Shown here: piece by piece, positions 7,705 through 16,872 of the stretch
Numbering within the stretch: position 1 is the first letter of the stretch
How the letters are laid out: each line of letters starts with the position of its first letter
DNA from: Enterococcus mediterraneensis
GTDB taxonomy: Bacteria; Bacillota; Bacilli; Lactobacillales; Enterococcaceae
Length of the DNA stretch: 64,000 nucleotides
Direction: 5' to 3'
NCBI RefSeq assembly: GCF_900604485.1
Contig: NZ_UWOP01000001.1
Coordinates: 915,501 to 979,500 of the forward strand
Notes under the pieces: generated by a model
What the model saw: only the letters and a program-made list of their open reading frames with translations
Told to the model about the DNA's origin: nothing
The model's database searches: none
Made by a program: the position numbers and the translations under genes

Positions 7705-8544
7705 CTATCTATACAGCTCGACAAAGTTCAGCAACTCGATCGTGCCTTTGAAATTCGTCGATACCTGTATCGATTTACTTGCGGAAGGTTTCAGGATGAA
7801 GTGTTCAAAGTTTGTCTTATCATTGACATTAAAACTATTTAGCGTTGTTTCTATCCCTTTCAGCAGCAAAACATCGCCGCTTGCTAAAGGCGTGACAGCT
7901 TGATAAATGAATGTACGATCACCGATCATCAGTGAAATTGCACCGCTTTGTGAAGCATTAGCGGTCAATCGGACCATCCACGGCCATTCAAGCTGACTAC
8001 ATTTAGCAGTGCCAGCATAGCTGATTGATGTAGTGGCAACGATATTTCTAGGAACAGTCTCGCCGAACGGCAATTCTGCTGTCTCTAAATTAATCGACAA
8101 ACTCATCAGCAGGCCTGCAGACGTTTTACCGAGAAATTTATAATCGATCTCGCCGCTGACAATTACTTTGTAACGATACTTATAGGGTACGTGCGGAATA
8201 GCCAACAAATCTAAATCAGTCGCTTGTCCTGGTAATTCAAAACGGTATAAATCATCTGATGTTGGGAGCATTTTAGTAATATAAAAAGGCTCATCGTTTG
8301 AGATAAGCCCATTGATTTCGTCTTTCTTTTCTTCTAAAGCCAACGTGTTTGGCACTAGAAACCTGCCTGTGACTGTCATTTTTTTGACTTGATGTGTCGC
8401 ACCAGTAAAGATATATCCGCTTCGATTAGTAACCTCTTTGCGATTCACTTTTAGAGTTGGTGCGCTGTCCTCAAAATCAGTCACAAGTATTCCGATGGAG
8501 GAAAGCGTTGTTTTCACTCCATCTTTATCAATTAAAGCATCCAC
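7705..8544 (-). CDS. Distal tail protein Dit (Sipho_tail family, 279 aa)
   Basis: Size, position between tape measure and Tal, and the beta-rich N-terminal half (FTGATHQVKKMTVTGRFLVPN, ISNDEPFYITKMLPTSDDLYR) fit the siphovirus distal tail protein family (PF05709). The C-terminal half is probably a galectin-like or carbohydrate-binding module. It forms the hexameric hub joining tail tube and fibre. Its stop lies 10 bases before the next ATG. Confidence 0.88.
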   Translation of the reverse strand: MDALIDKDGVKTTLSSIGILVTDFEDSAPTLKVNRKEVTNRSGYIFTGATHQVKKMTVTGRFLVPNTLALEEKKDEINGLISNDEPFYITKMLPTSDDLYRFELPGQATDLDLLAIPHVPYKYRYKVIVSGEIDYKFLGKTSAGLLMSLSINLETAELPFGETVPRNIVATTSISYAGTAKCSQLEWPWMVRLTANASQSGAISLMIGDRTFIYQAVTPLASGDVLLLKGIETTLNSFNVNDKTNFEHFILKPSASKSIQVSTNFKGTIELLNFVELYR

Positions 8545-8555
8545 TTACTTTCCTC

Positions 8556-11500
8556 CTATCTGAAATATTCATCATTGGTCTTTTCGCGTGCTTCTTTCCG
8601 TTTTACATACGTGTAGATCTTGTCGCCAACAATCTCGTTATGAACTTCGATCGTTTCTCCTCTCAGTTCGCTATCTCGGACTTCGTCGTCCATCTCGTAA
8701 GTAACGGTACTTAGGTTCCGATTGGTAAACGTGGTATCGGCAGTTAGCAATGCTTGCGCCTCATACTGCTTACCTTGGATGATATCCGCAAAGCCTTGCG
8801 CTTGCCTTCCGACATAGCCATACATCGATTGCAATCCAAGTCCGAGACCTTTACCGAACATTTCCCCTATCCACGCTGCTACACGCGACGGCGAATGGAT
8901 ATCTAACGCTCGTTGAATCGTCCTGCTCACATTGCTTGCGATTCTATTCGCTACTGAATATACGTAGCTTGCGGAGCTAGATAGCCCATTACCAAAGCCA
9001 ATACCGGTATTCCAACCGGATGTTTCGGCTCGTGGTGCAATATAGCTAAAGATGTTTGTCACGTTTTGTTTGATGTTGTTCGCAATGTTATATGCGCTAC
9101 TTGCTCCACGAGAAAGACCAGAATTGAACTTACTCATCGCATTTGATCCCGCACTACTCAACGAGTTTGAGAAATTCTTGAATTGATTCAAGACGCTGTT
9201 CAAGCTTGATTTGATCGTATTTGCGACTTTATTCATTCCGCTACTCATCGTTGAAGACAATTTATTCATCGAGCTGCTCATCGTTTGAGTAACGTTGTTC
9301 ATCGACTGACTGCTTGCCTTCGAAACATTCGAAAAGCCAGTGTTGACGTTTTTCACGACATTGTTCATCGCTGAAGATGCAGTCCGTTCCATGTTGTTCA
9401 TCGACAAACCGACATTACGCGCCATCGCCGAGATTTCTTTAGACGACCCCGTATTGGTATTTGACGCATTGCTGGTGACACCCTTGTACATTTTTCCAGC
9501 TTGATCCGTAGCAATCGCTGTCGCACTAGACATGTTTTTCGACACGTCCGTTTTCACACTGCCGACTGACTGACCGATATTGCTAGCCATTTTCGAGTAG
9601 TCTGTACTTGTTTGTTTATTCGCCGTTTGAGCGGCTGTTACCGCACTGTTTTTCGCAGTATTCGCAGACGTTGACACACTTTGCTGCAACGATGTCATCG
9701 AACTCGATACGTTGATGTTTGCTGCATTAAAGTCAGTAGCCATCTGTTTAGTTGTCTGCGCTGTACTAGTCGTGACCTCAGTTCCTTTAGTCTTCGTCTT
9801 GCCAGTGATCGTGTCCCAAAGCGTTGAAAATCCGTTTTTGATGCCGTCCCAAGCGCCTTTCAGGACATTCGGGATCGCTTCTAAAATACCGCTTGCCAGC
9901 GTTTTGATGATTTCCCAACCAGCGGACAAAATAGAAGGCAACATTTGAATAATCGATGTCACTAACGAAATAATGATTTGAATCCCAGCTGAAATAATAT
10001 TCGGCAAGTTTTGAACGATTCCGTTTACCAACGCTTGCAGGATTTGAACGGCCGCTTGTAGGATCATTGGCAGGTTTTGAACGATAAAATTACACAACGA
10101 TTGGATGATTTGAACCGCCCCATCAAGCAGCATTGGAATATTCGACATCAAGCCTTGGATCAGCGTCAAAATTGCACTTAAAGCAACTGGCAATAATTGA
10201 GGCAACAGCTGAGAGATACCATTGATCAAATTTAACAGGATTTGAATACCTGTTTGAATGATATTCGGCAGATTTGCTGTGATATTTCCTACGAACGCTT
10301 GCAAGATCTGTTGAACAGAGCTGACGATCTGCGGAATGTTCGAAACGATCCCGTTTACTAAGCTCAAAAGTAAATCCATTCCCATAACGATCAGCTGCGG
10401 TAATGCGCTTGCAATGGAAGTAAGAATCGATGTAACGATTGTCAATGCTGAACTAATCAGCGACGGCAAGTTGTTCGCAATCCCGCCTACTAACGATCCA
10501 ATAACATCGACACCAGCTTGCACAATGAGTGGCAGCATCGTAGCAATCGTATTCGCTAATTTTGCTATCAGCTCCGTACCGCTTGCAATTAATTCCGGAA
10601 TTTTTGACGTGATACCAGAAACAAACTTGCTAATCACTTCCGGTCCTTTAGTTGTGACCATGTTCAGCAACTCATCGATCTGTGTTCCGAATTTTTGATT
10701 GACCAAACCTAGACCAGCCACAACTAAACCGAGAATTGCCGCAGGACCCACTGAGGCTAATGCTACTTGCATGATTGCCGCCATTGCGGAAGTCATACCA
10801 CCCAACGCGCCCATGCCGACACTCGATGCGGTAGAAAGTCCACCACCGATTTTAGGAAATAGACTAATTAGACCGCTGACGTTTCCAGAAACAAGACCGA
10901 AAGCTGAGCTGATTGGACCGCTTAATATACCTGAAAAATTCATAAATCCAGTTGATAATGTCCGGATAGCAGGTAGCGCCGCACTTAATGTCAGTGCACT
11001 GCCGAATACAGCTAAAATAGGCATCATGCCCGAAATAATACTCTGCATCGTTTTTAGCGAATCGCCTGACAGCTTCGTACCATTAATGAAATGATCCAAA
11101 ATAGGAATCACACTATCGATCGCATGATTGATTTTATCCATGTTGAAATCACCGATTTTATCAGTGATTTTACTGATCGCATCGATACCGACTTGAGACA
11201 ACTTATCAAAAGATGGTTGCAACTTGTTTGTTAGTGTTTCTTTCAGCCCATCCATGGCTTGACCCATCGTCTTGTACTCGGTCGCCATCTTCGTGAACGT
11301 CTTGTTCGTGCCCACTTTAGTGATCGCGTCGAAAAAGTCTTCCGTCTTGATCTTACCGTCTTGGACTGCTGTTACCATCTCGGATGTAGACATACCCATT
11401 TCTTTAGCAACTGCCGCGATACCAGCAGGCGTTTGCTCAAGCATCAACTTAAAGTCTTGCCATTGCACCATCGGCTTTGCAGCCATCTGTGTTGCTTGTT

Positions 11501-12371
11501 GGCTCAATGTTGTCATAGCTTGCGTCGGATTTTCTGCTGCAGCGGCTAGACCACCAAAACCCATTACTAACTTATCAGTATTTTTTATACCAACAGCGGC
11601 TAACTGACTGTATGTGGTAGCCATTTCTGATGCGGAATAGATGGTTTTCGTTGCGAAGTCTTGCAACGTATCACGTACTGCCGCGATTTCTTTCTTCCCT
11701 TTGCCGATGTTTTCCATGTTGGCATTAAAAGTCTTCCAAGTCGCCGATCCTTGATTCAAATCGCCAATCAGCTCTCCGACACCGTTCATGACTGCAGAAA
11801 TACCTTTTTGAGCGACTACATACGCAGCACCCAAGCCAATCGCTTTTTTGATCAGACCTTCAGTTGCCGATACAGCCTTGTTAGATCCGTTTCCGATGTT
11901 GTTCAAGGCACTAGCAGCTTTCGAACCAGCGTTATTAAACGCGCTGGTCAGTTTGCTACCGACAGCTGTGCCTAATTCTGTGGATTTAGTAACGACTTTT
12001 CCCAAAGCACTTGTTGTCTTTGATGTCGCATCAACAGCGAATCCGCTAACTTTACTAAATCCCGCCCTAAAGGGTTGGGGAATTTTTTCGCCGATACCAG
12101 CTACCACGCGTTGAATTGCACCGCCAGCTTTCGAAAAAGGAGCAGTCATCACGCCACCAAGCGAAGATAGCTTGCTAGGGATAGTCGTGTTGAGTTTTCC
12201 CATGATGTTGCCGACACGAGAGACTACGCTGTTCGTGCTATTCGTCATCGAGGATTGCACTTTGCTCATCGCACTAGTTGTTGCGTTGACGACATCCGAC
12301 ATCGCTTTTTTGTAATCCGATGTATCCGCGCCGACCAGAGCCTTAACAGCCCCTGTGAAATTTCCAGCCAA
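8556..12371 (-). CDS. Tail tape measure protein (1271 aa)
   Basis: Sets tail length. The N-terminus (MAGNFTGAVKALVGADTSDY) and the conserved TP901-family core (SATWKTFNANMENIGKGKKE, 'YSASEMATTYSQLAAVGIK', TQAMTTLSQQATQMAAKPMV) are clear. The middle has about seven ~38-residue hydrophobic repeats of type 'QxLPxIIxAGxxIIxxLVxGI' (about 580-850), then a Ser/Thr/Asn-rich coiled region, and the usual DIHSPSRVAAWIGEMFGKGL near the end. At roughly 1.5 Angstrom per residue the tail would be about 190 nm. The start is TTG, with AGGGGGT 7 bases upstream, overlapping the end of the preceding reading frame. Confidence 0.95.
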   Translation of the reverse strand: MAGNFTGAVKALVGADTSDYKKAMSDVVNATTSAMSKVQSSMTNSTNSVVSRVGNIMGKLNTTIPSKLSSLGGVMTAPFSKAGGAIQRVVAGIGEKIPQPFRAGFSKVSGFAVDATSKTTSALGKVVTKSTELGTAVGSKLTSAFNNAGSKAASALNNIGNGSNKAVSATEGLIKKAIGLGAAYVVAQKGISAVMNGVGELIGDLNQGSATWKTFNANMENIGKGKKEIAAVRDTLQDFATKTIYSASEMATTYSQLAAVGIKNTDKLVMGFGGLAAAAENPTQAMTTLSQQATQMAAKPMVQWQDFKLMLEQTPAGIAAVAKEMGMSTSEMVTAVQDGKIKTEDFFDAITKVGTNKTFTKMATEYKTMGQAMDGLKETLTNKLQPSFDKLSQVGIDAISKITDKIGDFNMDKINHAIDSVIPILDHFINGTKLSGDSLKTMQSIISGMMPILAVFGSALTLSAALPAIRTLSTGFMNFSGILSGPISSAFGLVSGNVSGLISLFPKIGGGLSTASSVGMGALGGMTSAMAAIMQVALASVGPAAILGLVVAGLGLVNQKFGTQIDELLNMVTTKGPEVISKFVSGITSKIPELIASGTELIAKLANTIATMLPLIVQAGVDVIGSLVGGIANNLPSLISSALTIVTSILTSIASALPQLIVMGMDLLLSLVNGIVSNIPQIVSSVQQILQAFVGNITANLPNIIQTGIQILLNLINGISQLLPQLLPVALSAILTLIQGLMSNIPMLLDGAVQIIQSLCNFIVQNLPMILQAAVQILQALVNGIVQNLPNIISAGIQIIISLVTSIIQMLPSILSAGWEIIKTLASGILEAIPNVLKGAWDGIKNGFSTLWDTITGKTKTKGTEVTTSTAQTTKQMATDFNAANINVSSSMTSLQQSVSTSANTAKNSAVTAAQTANKQTSTDYSKMASNIGQSVGSVKTDVSKNMSSATAIATDQAGKMYKGVTSNASNTNTGSSKEISAMARNVGLSMNNMERTASSAMNNVVKNVNTGFSNVSKASSQSMNNVTQTMSSSMNKLSSTMSSGMNKVANTIKSSLNSVLNQFKNFSNSLSSAGSNAMSKFNSGLSRGASSAYNIANNIKQNVTNIFSYIAPRAETSGWNTGIGFGNGLSSSASYVYSVANRIASNVSRTIQRALDIHSPSRVAAWIGEMFGKGLGLGLQSMYGYVGRQAQGFADIIQGKQYEAQALLTADTTFTNRNLSTVTYEMDDEVRDSELRGETIEVHNEIVGDKIYTYVKRKEAREKTNDEYFR

Positions 12372-12375
12372 ACCG

Positions 12376-12651
12376 TCACCCCCTATTCTTGAAGTGTTCT
12401 AATGCTTTCAGTGCTTTTTCTAACCGCTTGTTACTCCTTACGAGTTTTTTCTGCGTGCGGTTGAATCTCTTTTTGATTTTGTTTTCCGCTTTTTGCTTGT
12501 TGATCACTTTGTTTAATTGCGGTTTTTTCGCGTTTAGGATGTAGCGTAGATTAAAGCCGAAGATTGCGTTTTGTTCCTGTTTATCCAATTCACGCAAGGC
12601 TAATCCTTCCAAAACCGCTTCAAGCTCCCACAGATAATAACTCATGATCAT
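12376..12651 (-). CDS. Tail assembly chaperone gpT-like extension, probably made by frameshift
   Basis: The frame MIMSYYLWELEAVLEGLALRELD... is basic and helical toward its C-terminus. It sits exactly where gpT lies relative to gpG in lambda-like and TP901-like tail modules, immediately before the tape measure. No ribosome site precedes its ATG codons. The same frame stays open upstream and overlaps the end of gpG, reading ERDLIVNCARYGLTDIEMIM, which looks like true coding sequence. It is therefore likely translated as a -1 frameshift product of gpG (gpGT). I could not find a canonical X-XXY-YYZ heptamer. Confidence 0.7.
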   Translation of the reverse strand: MIMSYYLWELEAVLEGLALRELDKQEQNAIFGFNLRYILNAKKPQLNKVINKQKAENKIKKRFNRTQKKLVRSNKRLEKALKALEHFKNRG

Positions 12652-12662
12652 TTCGATATCTG

Positions 12663-13157
12663 TTAGTCCGTATCTTGCGCAGTTGACGATGAGATCTCTT
12701 TCTGTATCCGATCTGCTAGCTCTTTCAATTCTTTCGCTTGAAATTTCTCGTCTTCCCCGCGGGTTTCCAGTGCCTTCTGAGCTTTCTGCAACATCGCGAT
12801 ATACTTGCGGATCTTGCTCACGAAAAAACCAGAAGCAAGCATTTCTTCTTTCAGATCTTGGAAGATGCGTTCATACGCTTTTTCTTCGTCAAGTCCATCA
12901 GCGACTAGATTTCCCACATAGCGATCGATCGCATCTACTGCATCATTTTCAGTAGCCTTATTGCTGACGAGCTGGATCAAGTTGACTAATGCATCATCGT
13001 CTTTTTCCAAGACTTGAACAAAAAGAACGCCTGCGCCATCGTTTTGCGAATTTCCCTCTTTGTCTTTCGTTGCTAATTTTTTGTTCGCCTTGAAATACAG
13101 ACGATAGTTAAATTTGATATTTTCTTCTTTTTCTTTGACCGTAATTTTAAAGGACAT
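12663..13157 (-). CDS. Tail assembly chaperone gpG-like (164 aa)
   Basis: An acidic protein starting MSFKITVKEKEENIKFNYRLYF, with FKANKKLATKDKEG and a helical C-terminal half, located between major tail protein and tape measure. This is typical of the phage tail assembly chaperone family that coats the tape measure during tube assembly. The C-terminal reading frame is followed 12 bases on by the gpT-like frame in -1 phase. Start supported by GGAGAG upstream. Confidence 0.85.
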   Translation of the reverse strand: MSFKITVKEKEENIKFNYRLYFKANKKLATKDKEGNSQNDGAGVLFVQVLEKDDDALVNLIQLVSNKATENDAVDAIDRYVGNLVADGLDEEKAYERIFQDLKEEMLASGFFVSKIRKYIAMLQKAQKALETRGEDEKFQAKELKELADRIQKEISSSTAQDTD

Positions 13158-13185
13158 ATAAACTCTCCATTCTTGAAAAAGTAAA

Positions 13186-13209
13186 AAGACGCGATAAAGA
13201 TCGCGTCTT
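13186..13209 (-). terminator. Attenuating hairpin after the major tail protein gene
   Basis: The stem AAGACGCGAT / ATCGCGTCTT with a 4-base loop overlaps the major tail protein stop codon and is followed by TTTTTAC on the minus strand. Such hairpins let the major tail protein be made in excess over the downstream tail genes. Confidence 0.8.
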
Positions 13210-13795
13210 AAGGAATTGGTGTCGTTTTGATAGCGTCATAGTCGCCAGTCGTTTCACCAGGGTTTTGATATTCATAAAGTGCTTCAAGCATTGCGACATC
13301 TTCATCAGTCAGTGGGAATTTCCCATCTTGCAAAGATCCGATGATATTCAAATCGTAAGATACTTCTACTAATTCATCGCCATCAGGAATATCGACTTCT
13401 TCAGGCATGCCATAGCCAAATTGTGCAGGATATAATTTATAATCTTGTTCTGCGACTTCTTCAGCCAATTCAGGATCTACCTCAACACGCCAAACTTTAA
13501 CTGATTTACCAGTCTTTTTGGCATCAATGACGACTTTGTTTGATTCGTCCCCAGGCACGAAATATTGACTGATAGAGATCGTATGTTCATCAGTCTGTTT
13601 AATGATGACACGACCCATTTTTGTTTGCTCATCGATGTTTTCGCCGCCATAATTGACGCCGCCTTCTGTTTGGTGCGCTGGTAGCAAGGCTGGTGAGCCT
13701 ACTGGCGCATCCACGCTTTGTAAAAAATACCAAATTCGTTTGGCCAACATCGGCTTGCCGGTTGGTTTTGTAACTCCATTGTATACTTCTGCCAT
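13208..13795 (-). CDS. Major tail protein, TP901-1-like (195 aa)
   Basis: Tube-forming protein of the non-contractile tail. It begins MAEVYNGVTKPTGKPMLAKR and contains HQTEGGVNYGGENIDEQTKMG and SVKVWRVEVDPELAEE, in the pattern of TP901-1/A118 tail tube proteins. Position between the tail completion gene and gpG agrees. A hairpin terminator overlaps its stop, consistent with high expression. AGGAGG 8 bases before ATG. Confidence 0.88.
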   Translation of the reverse strand: MAEVYNGVTKPTGKPMLAKRIWYFLQSVDAPVGSPALLPAHQTEGGVNYGGENIDEQTKMGRVIIKQTDEHTISISQYFVPGDESNKVVIDAKKTGKSVKVWRVEVDPELAEEVAEQDYKLYPAQFGYGMPEEVDIPDGDELVEVSYDLNIIGSLQDGKFPLTDEDVAMLEALYEYQNPGETTGDYDAIKTTPIP

Positions 13796-13807
13796 GTTTG
13801 TTTCCTC

Positions 13808-14164
13808 CTAAAAAATATAGTCTGTTACTCTAAAAATGACGTGATAGACCTCTCGTCCGATGCTGTCGTCAATCCGGATATCAGAAGTGATGTTCCTGCG
13901 TTGACCTAATGCTTTTTTGGCTTGGAAAATCGCTTCTTCAAGTTGAGTGCGGCTTGCAATCGGATAGAACAGATCTATCGTCAATGTCGTGTCAATGACG
14001 GCTCCAAACTTTGAGCTTGGAGTATCATCATCGATGCGATTGCCGATAACGAAAAACGGTTCTTTGACCGTTGCATCAGGCAATTTGAAATGAACAGGGA
14101 TTTTAGTAGCCGCTAGACTATCTAAAACCCCCTTTAGAAATTCTGTGTTTGGAGAGTACATCAT
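13808..14164 (-). CDS. Tail terminator/completion protein (118 aa)
   Basis: The start at 14164 (or the next codon) overlaps the stop of the upstream gene by one base and follows GGGGGGC; the longer open frame seen upstream is only overlap with that gene. The protein (MMYSPNTEFLKGVLDSLAATKIP...) has the alpha/beta layout 'VIDTTLTIDLFYPIASRTQLEEAI...VYHVIFRVTDYIF' of tail terminator proteins (gpU/gp17-like), which stop tail tube growth and join tail to head. Assigned mainly by position. Confidence 0.72.
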   Translation of the reverse strand: MMYSPNTEFLKGVLDSLAATKIPVHFKLPDATVKEPFFVIGNRIDDDTPSSKFGAVIDTTLTIDLFYPIASRTQLEEAIFQAKKALGQRRNITSDIRIDDSIGREVYHVIFRVTDYIF

Positions 14165-14508
14165 TAGCCCCCCATTAATTTTTGTAAGTTCTTTCGAAGT
14201 ATCGGCCATTCTGTTTTCAATGCGGGATACATAAACGGTTGAGCCATCATGTACCGCGTACCGTCTTCGACATAGATCGAATACTCGACCGGCGAAACAA
14301 CTTCGCCAGTCAACAAATGTGTCATCTGCGAATAGATGTTGTTTGCTAACCAGCCTGTGTCCCAAGGCGCCCACGTTTTCGCTCGCTTTTCTACACGTAG
14401 CACAGAACGTGCGATTTCTTGACTAACTGCTTGATCGATACCGCTTTGCTTTCGATAGACCTCTTTGATAAATTGATCCATCCCAACGATTCTGACTGTT
14501 TTACTCAT
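14164..14508 (-). CDS. HK97 gp10-like head-tail/tail completion protein (114 aa)
   Basis: Shows the HK97 gp10 pattern: an N-terminal helix (MDQFIKEVYRKQSGID...VLRVEKRAKTWAP), then DTGWLANNIYSQMTHLL and VEYSIYVEDGTRYMMAQPFMYPA. The family acts at the head-tail joint. The ATG overlaps the TGA of the preceding gene (ATGA), so translation is coupled. Confidence 0.88.
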   Translation of the reverse strand: MSKTVRIVGMDQFIKEVYRKQSGIDQAVSQEIARSVLRVEKRAKTWAPWDTGWLANNIYSQMTHLLTGEVVSPVEYSIYVEDGTRYMMAQPFMYPALKTEWPILRKNLQKLMGG

Positions 14509-14789
14509 GTTAAGACCACCACCGTAGAATTGCGATGATATCTCTTTGAGTAGATGGAGCGTTCGATACCTTCAAACTCTATACTCTCAAAATCTTTATG
14601 GATTCCTTGAAGATGGAGTTTGAAAGCCGCTTGATTGTATTTGCCGAAAATACCGATCTGTTCATTATTCGTCAGAGATCCTATCGCACAAGGCACAACC
14701 GTTTTTTTCGTTCCCGCAATCTCTTCTCCGAGGTAGCCGGGCTTGGTGATATTTTCGACGAGTGTGACACGCTGAGAGTAATTCATCAT
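14505..14789 (-). CDS. Head closure protein (SPP1 gp16-like, 95 aa)
   Basis: Beta-rich protein with NYSQRVTLVENITKPGYLGE at the start and IERSIYSKRYHRNSTVVVLT at the end, in the slot of the head closure knob that seals the capsid after DNA packaging. Two adjacent ATGs (14789, 14786) follow GAGGTG; I list the first. Overlaps its neighbours by 4 bases on both sides. Confidence 0.78.
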   Translation of the reverse strand: MMNYSQRVTLVENITKPGYLGEEIAGTKKTVVPCAIGSLTNNEQIGIFGKYNQAAFKLHLQGIHKDFESIEFEGIERSIYSKRYHRNSTVVVLT

Positions 14790-15136
14790 ACCCACCTCGT
14801 TATCCCTTTGCCTGCTCGAATAGTTGGTTGTGTGTATTCATCAAAAATCGCAAGATATTCGTCGAGATAAGACGGCTCCCACGTAAAAGAGCGCCCTTCT
14901 TCACTGTCTGAGGACGCTCCTTCGCTGTTCCGTTTGTTAAATCTTTTGATTGCGACATCGCGATGGATGTATGCTAAATCAGTAGGAATACTTGTGATTT
15001 TGTCAGTCCCATTTCTCGATGCAAATTGATTGATTACTGACAAGATACGCTGTTTGCTGTCTTCGATGATCAAGTCTAGCAAATCGTCTTGTAAATTGTC
15101 AGTAATCCCAAGAAACAGCTTGATTTCTTCTAACAT
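14786..15136 (-). CDS. Head-tail connector adaptor (Gp6/SPP1 gp15-like, 116 aa)
   Basis: All-helical protein starting MLEEIKLFLGITDNLQDDLLDLIIEDSKQRI with TDLAYIHRDVAIKRFNKRNSEGASSD, the hallmark of the phage Gp6-like connector family (PF05135). It extends the portal ring. AAGGAGG lies 10 bases before the ATG; a TTG one codon earlier is an alternative start. Confidence 0.9.
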   Translation of the reverse strand: MLEEIKLFLGITDNLQDDLLDLIIEDSKQRILSVINQFASRNGTDKITSIPTDLAYIHRDVAIKRFNKRNSEGASSDSEEGRSFTWEPSYLDEYLAIFDEYTQPTIRAGKGITRWV

Positions 15137-15151
15137 CAAGCATCATCCTCC

Positions 15152-16111
15152 TTATGCACCAGCGCCCTCGTCTGGCGGCGTTACAGGTTCCGTTGTGATC
15201 GTCGCTTCAACCACGCCTGCTGGAATTTCTGGGAACAATACCATCGCATTCATGAACAAAGATTCATAAGTCGCATTACGCAAAGTACGTCCGCGAGTAG
15301 CGGAGATAAATCCTGTTTCATCCACAAAGTCCACAAAGATATCTCCTAGATCAGATGCTTTCATATCCAAGTAGGCTAATACGATGTTATCCACAGCTGT
15401 GGAATAAACTTTGCCTTCAGGGATAGCGTTCAACACTACAACGTTGTTCGCGCCCAAGAAGTTTTTCAACAACGTCATACCAAAGACGTTTGTTGCGTCA
15501 GCAAGAACCTTGGTATCACCTAAGTAAGTCGCAGCGTCCATCGGATTGATGAAAGAAACAAATTCAGCACCGTCAAATTCTTCGAATGTGGTTAATTTAC
15601 CCCAAGATTGTGCTAAGGCTTTTTGCAAACCAACAGCTTCAATCGCAGTAGGGTTTGTCCCCATAAATTCAACAAATTTTGTTTTGATGCCGCCCTGTAC
15701 TTGACGCAGTAGTTTATTATCCGCTTGGTCAATTGCAACTGATGCACCATGGCGAGCAATCGATTCAGCAGACACCGCACGACGCCATTTGTTAAACGTC
15801 ACTTGATAAGATTTGTCTTTCGCACGAGTGACTTTAGATAAAGGAATGTCTTCCCCTTCAGCGACTGCTCCATCTTTCAATGCTGTGGTCCATTTGTACA
15901 TTTGGATCTTCATATCGGTTGACAAGGCTTCTAAACGTGTAACGCCTAAAAGTTCCAATAATTCTTTGATTCCAGCTTCAAAGCGATTGACAAAATCAAT
16001 CGACTTGATATCGCCTAGATCATCCATAGTCGTCAAATCTGTTTCCGCAGCAAAATACTGCAAATCCATCTTCAACATGTTTTCTTTGTTAGTTTTTGAC
16101 ATGTTTCTCAT
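15152..16111 (-). CDS. Major capsid protein (319 aa)
   Basis: HK97-fold shell protein. It contains MDLQYFAAETDLTTMDDLG, the E-loop/P-domain region 'LSKVTRAKDKSYQVTFNKW', FVSFINPMDAATYLGD and 'IFVDFVDETGFISATRGR', all characteristic of capsid proteins in A118-like phages. The start of the mature chain (LKMDLQYFA) resembles the opening of the scaffold protein encoded upstream (SMRLQFFATD). AGGAGG 7 bases before ATG. Confidence 0.93.
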   Translation of the reverse strand: MRNMSKTNKENMLKMDLQYFAAETDLTTMDDLGDIKSIDFVNRFEAGIKELLELLGVTRLEALSTDMKIQMYKWTTALKDGAVAEGEDIPLSKVTRAKDKSYQVTFNKWRRAVSAESIARHGASVAIDQADNKLLRQVQGGIKTKFVEFMGTNPTAIEAVGLQKALAQSWGKLTTFEEFDGAEFVSFINPMDAATYLGDTKVLADATNVFGMTLLKNFLGANNVVVLNAIPEGKVYSTAVDNIVLAYLDMKASDLGDIFVDFVDETGFISATRGRTLRNATYESLFMNAMVLFPEIPAGVVEATITTEPVTPPDEGAGA

Positions 16112-16122
16112 GTTAGTTCCTC

Positions 16123-16758
16123 CTAAAATAAGTCTCTGTTTTGCGCGATCAAACGTTGACGTTCTGCGGAATCTTTGATTTTCATGATTTCTGCTTTAGT
16201 CAACGTACCGCCAGTGTTGACGTGTGTTTTCGTTTTCGAAGCAAGACGCTCATTGACTTTCGCTTCTACGGCTTTATCCCATTCAGCGCGGAAGTTTTTG
16301 ACATCATCCAAGATTTCTTCTGCTGTTTCACCGGCGATGCGATGAGCAAACTCCGCAGGCATACCTTGAGCTGTCAATTGCTTGCCCTTTTCGACAAAGA
16401 GCTGTTCTTTCCGGAATTCCGCTTTTTCTTTTTCGAAGTCTTCCTTCTCTTTTTCAATCAGCGCTTGCTGACGTTCTGATTCAGAAAGTTTCGCTAAACG
16501 GGCCGCTTCGTTTTTCTCTTGCTCCAATTCTTTTTGCCATCTAGCATGTTTGGACTTGATGATAGAATTAACATCCTCATCATCTTTCAATCCAAACTTT
16601 TCTTTGATAGCTGCCAACTGATCATCAGTCAGCGAATCGACATTCAATTCTGTTGAGTCCTGTCCTCCGTTATCACTGGCTCCTTGTTGGCCACCCTCGG
16701 AACCTGTATCGGTAGCGAAAAACTGCAATCTCATACTCATTAAATTCAATTTTTTCAT
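16123..16758 (-). CDS. Capsid scaffolding protein (DUF4355-like, 211 aa)
   Basis: N-terminal MRLQFFATDTGSEGGQQGASD followed by a highly charged Lys/Glu coiled coil (about 75-135; EKEDFEKEKAEFRKEQ) and the C-terminal 'TKAEIMKIKDSAERQRLIAQN', the usual layout of Gram-positive phage scaffold proteins. Located directly upstream of the major capsid gene. Ribosome site GGAAGGAG. Confidence 0.9.
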   Translation of the reverse strand: MKKLNLMSMRLQFFATDTGSEGGQQGASDNGGQDSTELNVDSLTDDQLAAIKEKFGLKDDEDVNSIIKSKHARWQKELEQEKNEAARLAKLSESERQQALIEKEKEDFEKEKAEFRKEQLFVEKGKQLTAQGMPAEFAHRIAGETAEEILDDVKNFRAEWDKAVEAKVNERLASKTKTHVNTGGTLTKAEIMKIKDSAERQRLIAQNRDLF

Positions 16759-16842
16759 GGTGGTTCTCCTTCCAATAGCTTTTTAAGTGGATCAATGCTT
16801 ACACTTCCGATGCTTTTAATGTCATCACGCTTGGACAAAATA

Positions 16843-16872
16843 AAAAGCCTTAGCCGGATTGACTAATGCTTT
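16843..16872 (-). terminator. Possible hairpin upstream of the scaffold gene
   Basis: On the minus strand AGCATTAG pairs with CTAAGGCT (7 of 8) around a 9-base loop and is followed by TTTTTATTTT. It lies between the 70-residue gene and the scaffold gene and could moderate readthrough. The rest of 16759-16842 shows nothing more. Confidence 0.5.

Noticed and set aside
10336..11094. Long plus-strand frames opposite the tape measure gene
   Set aside because: Antisense shadows with no ribosome sites and biased composition.
8556..12371. Repeated blocks in the tape measure gene as a CRISPR or DNA repeat array
   Set aside because: The repeats are protein-level hydrophobic helices of a tape measure; DNA identity between units is low.
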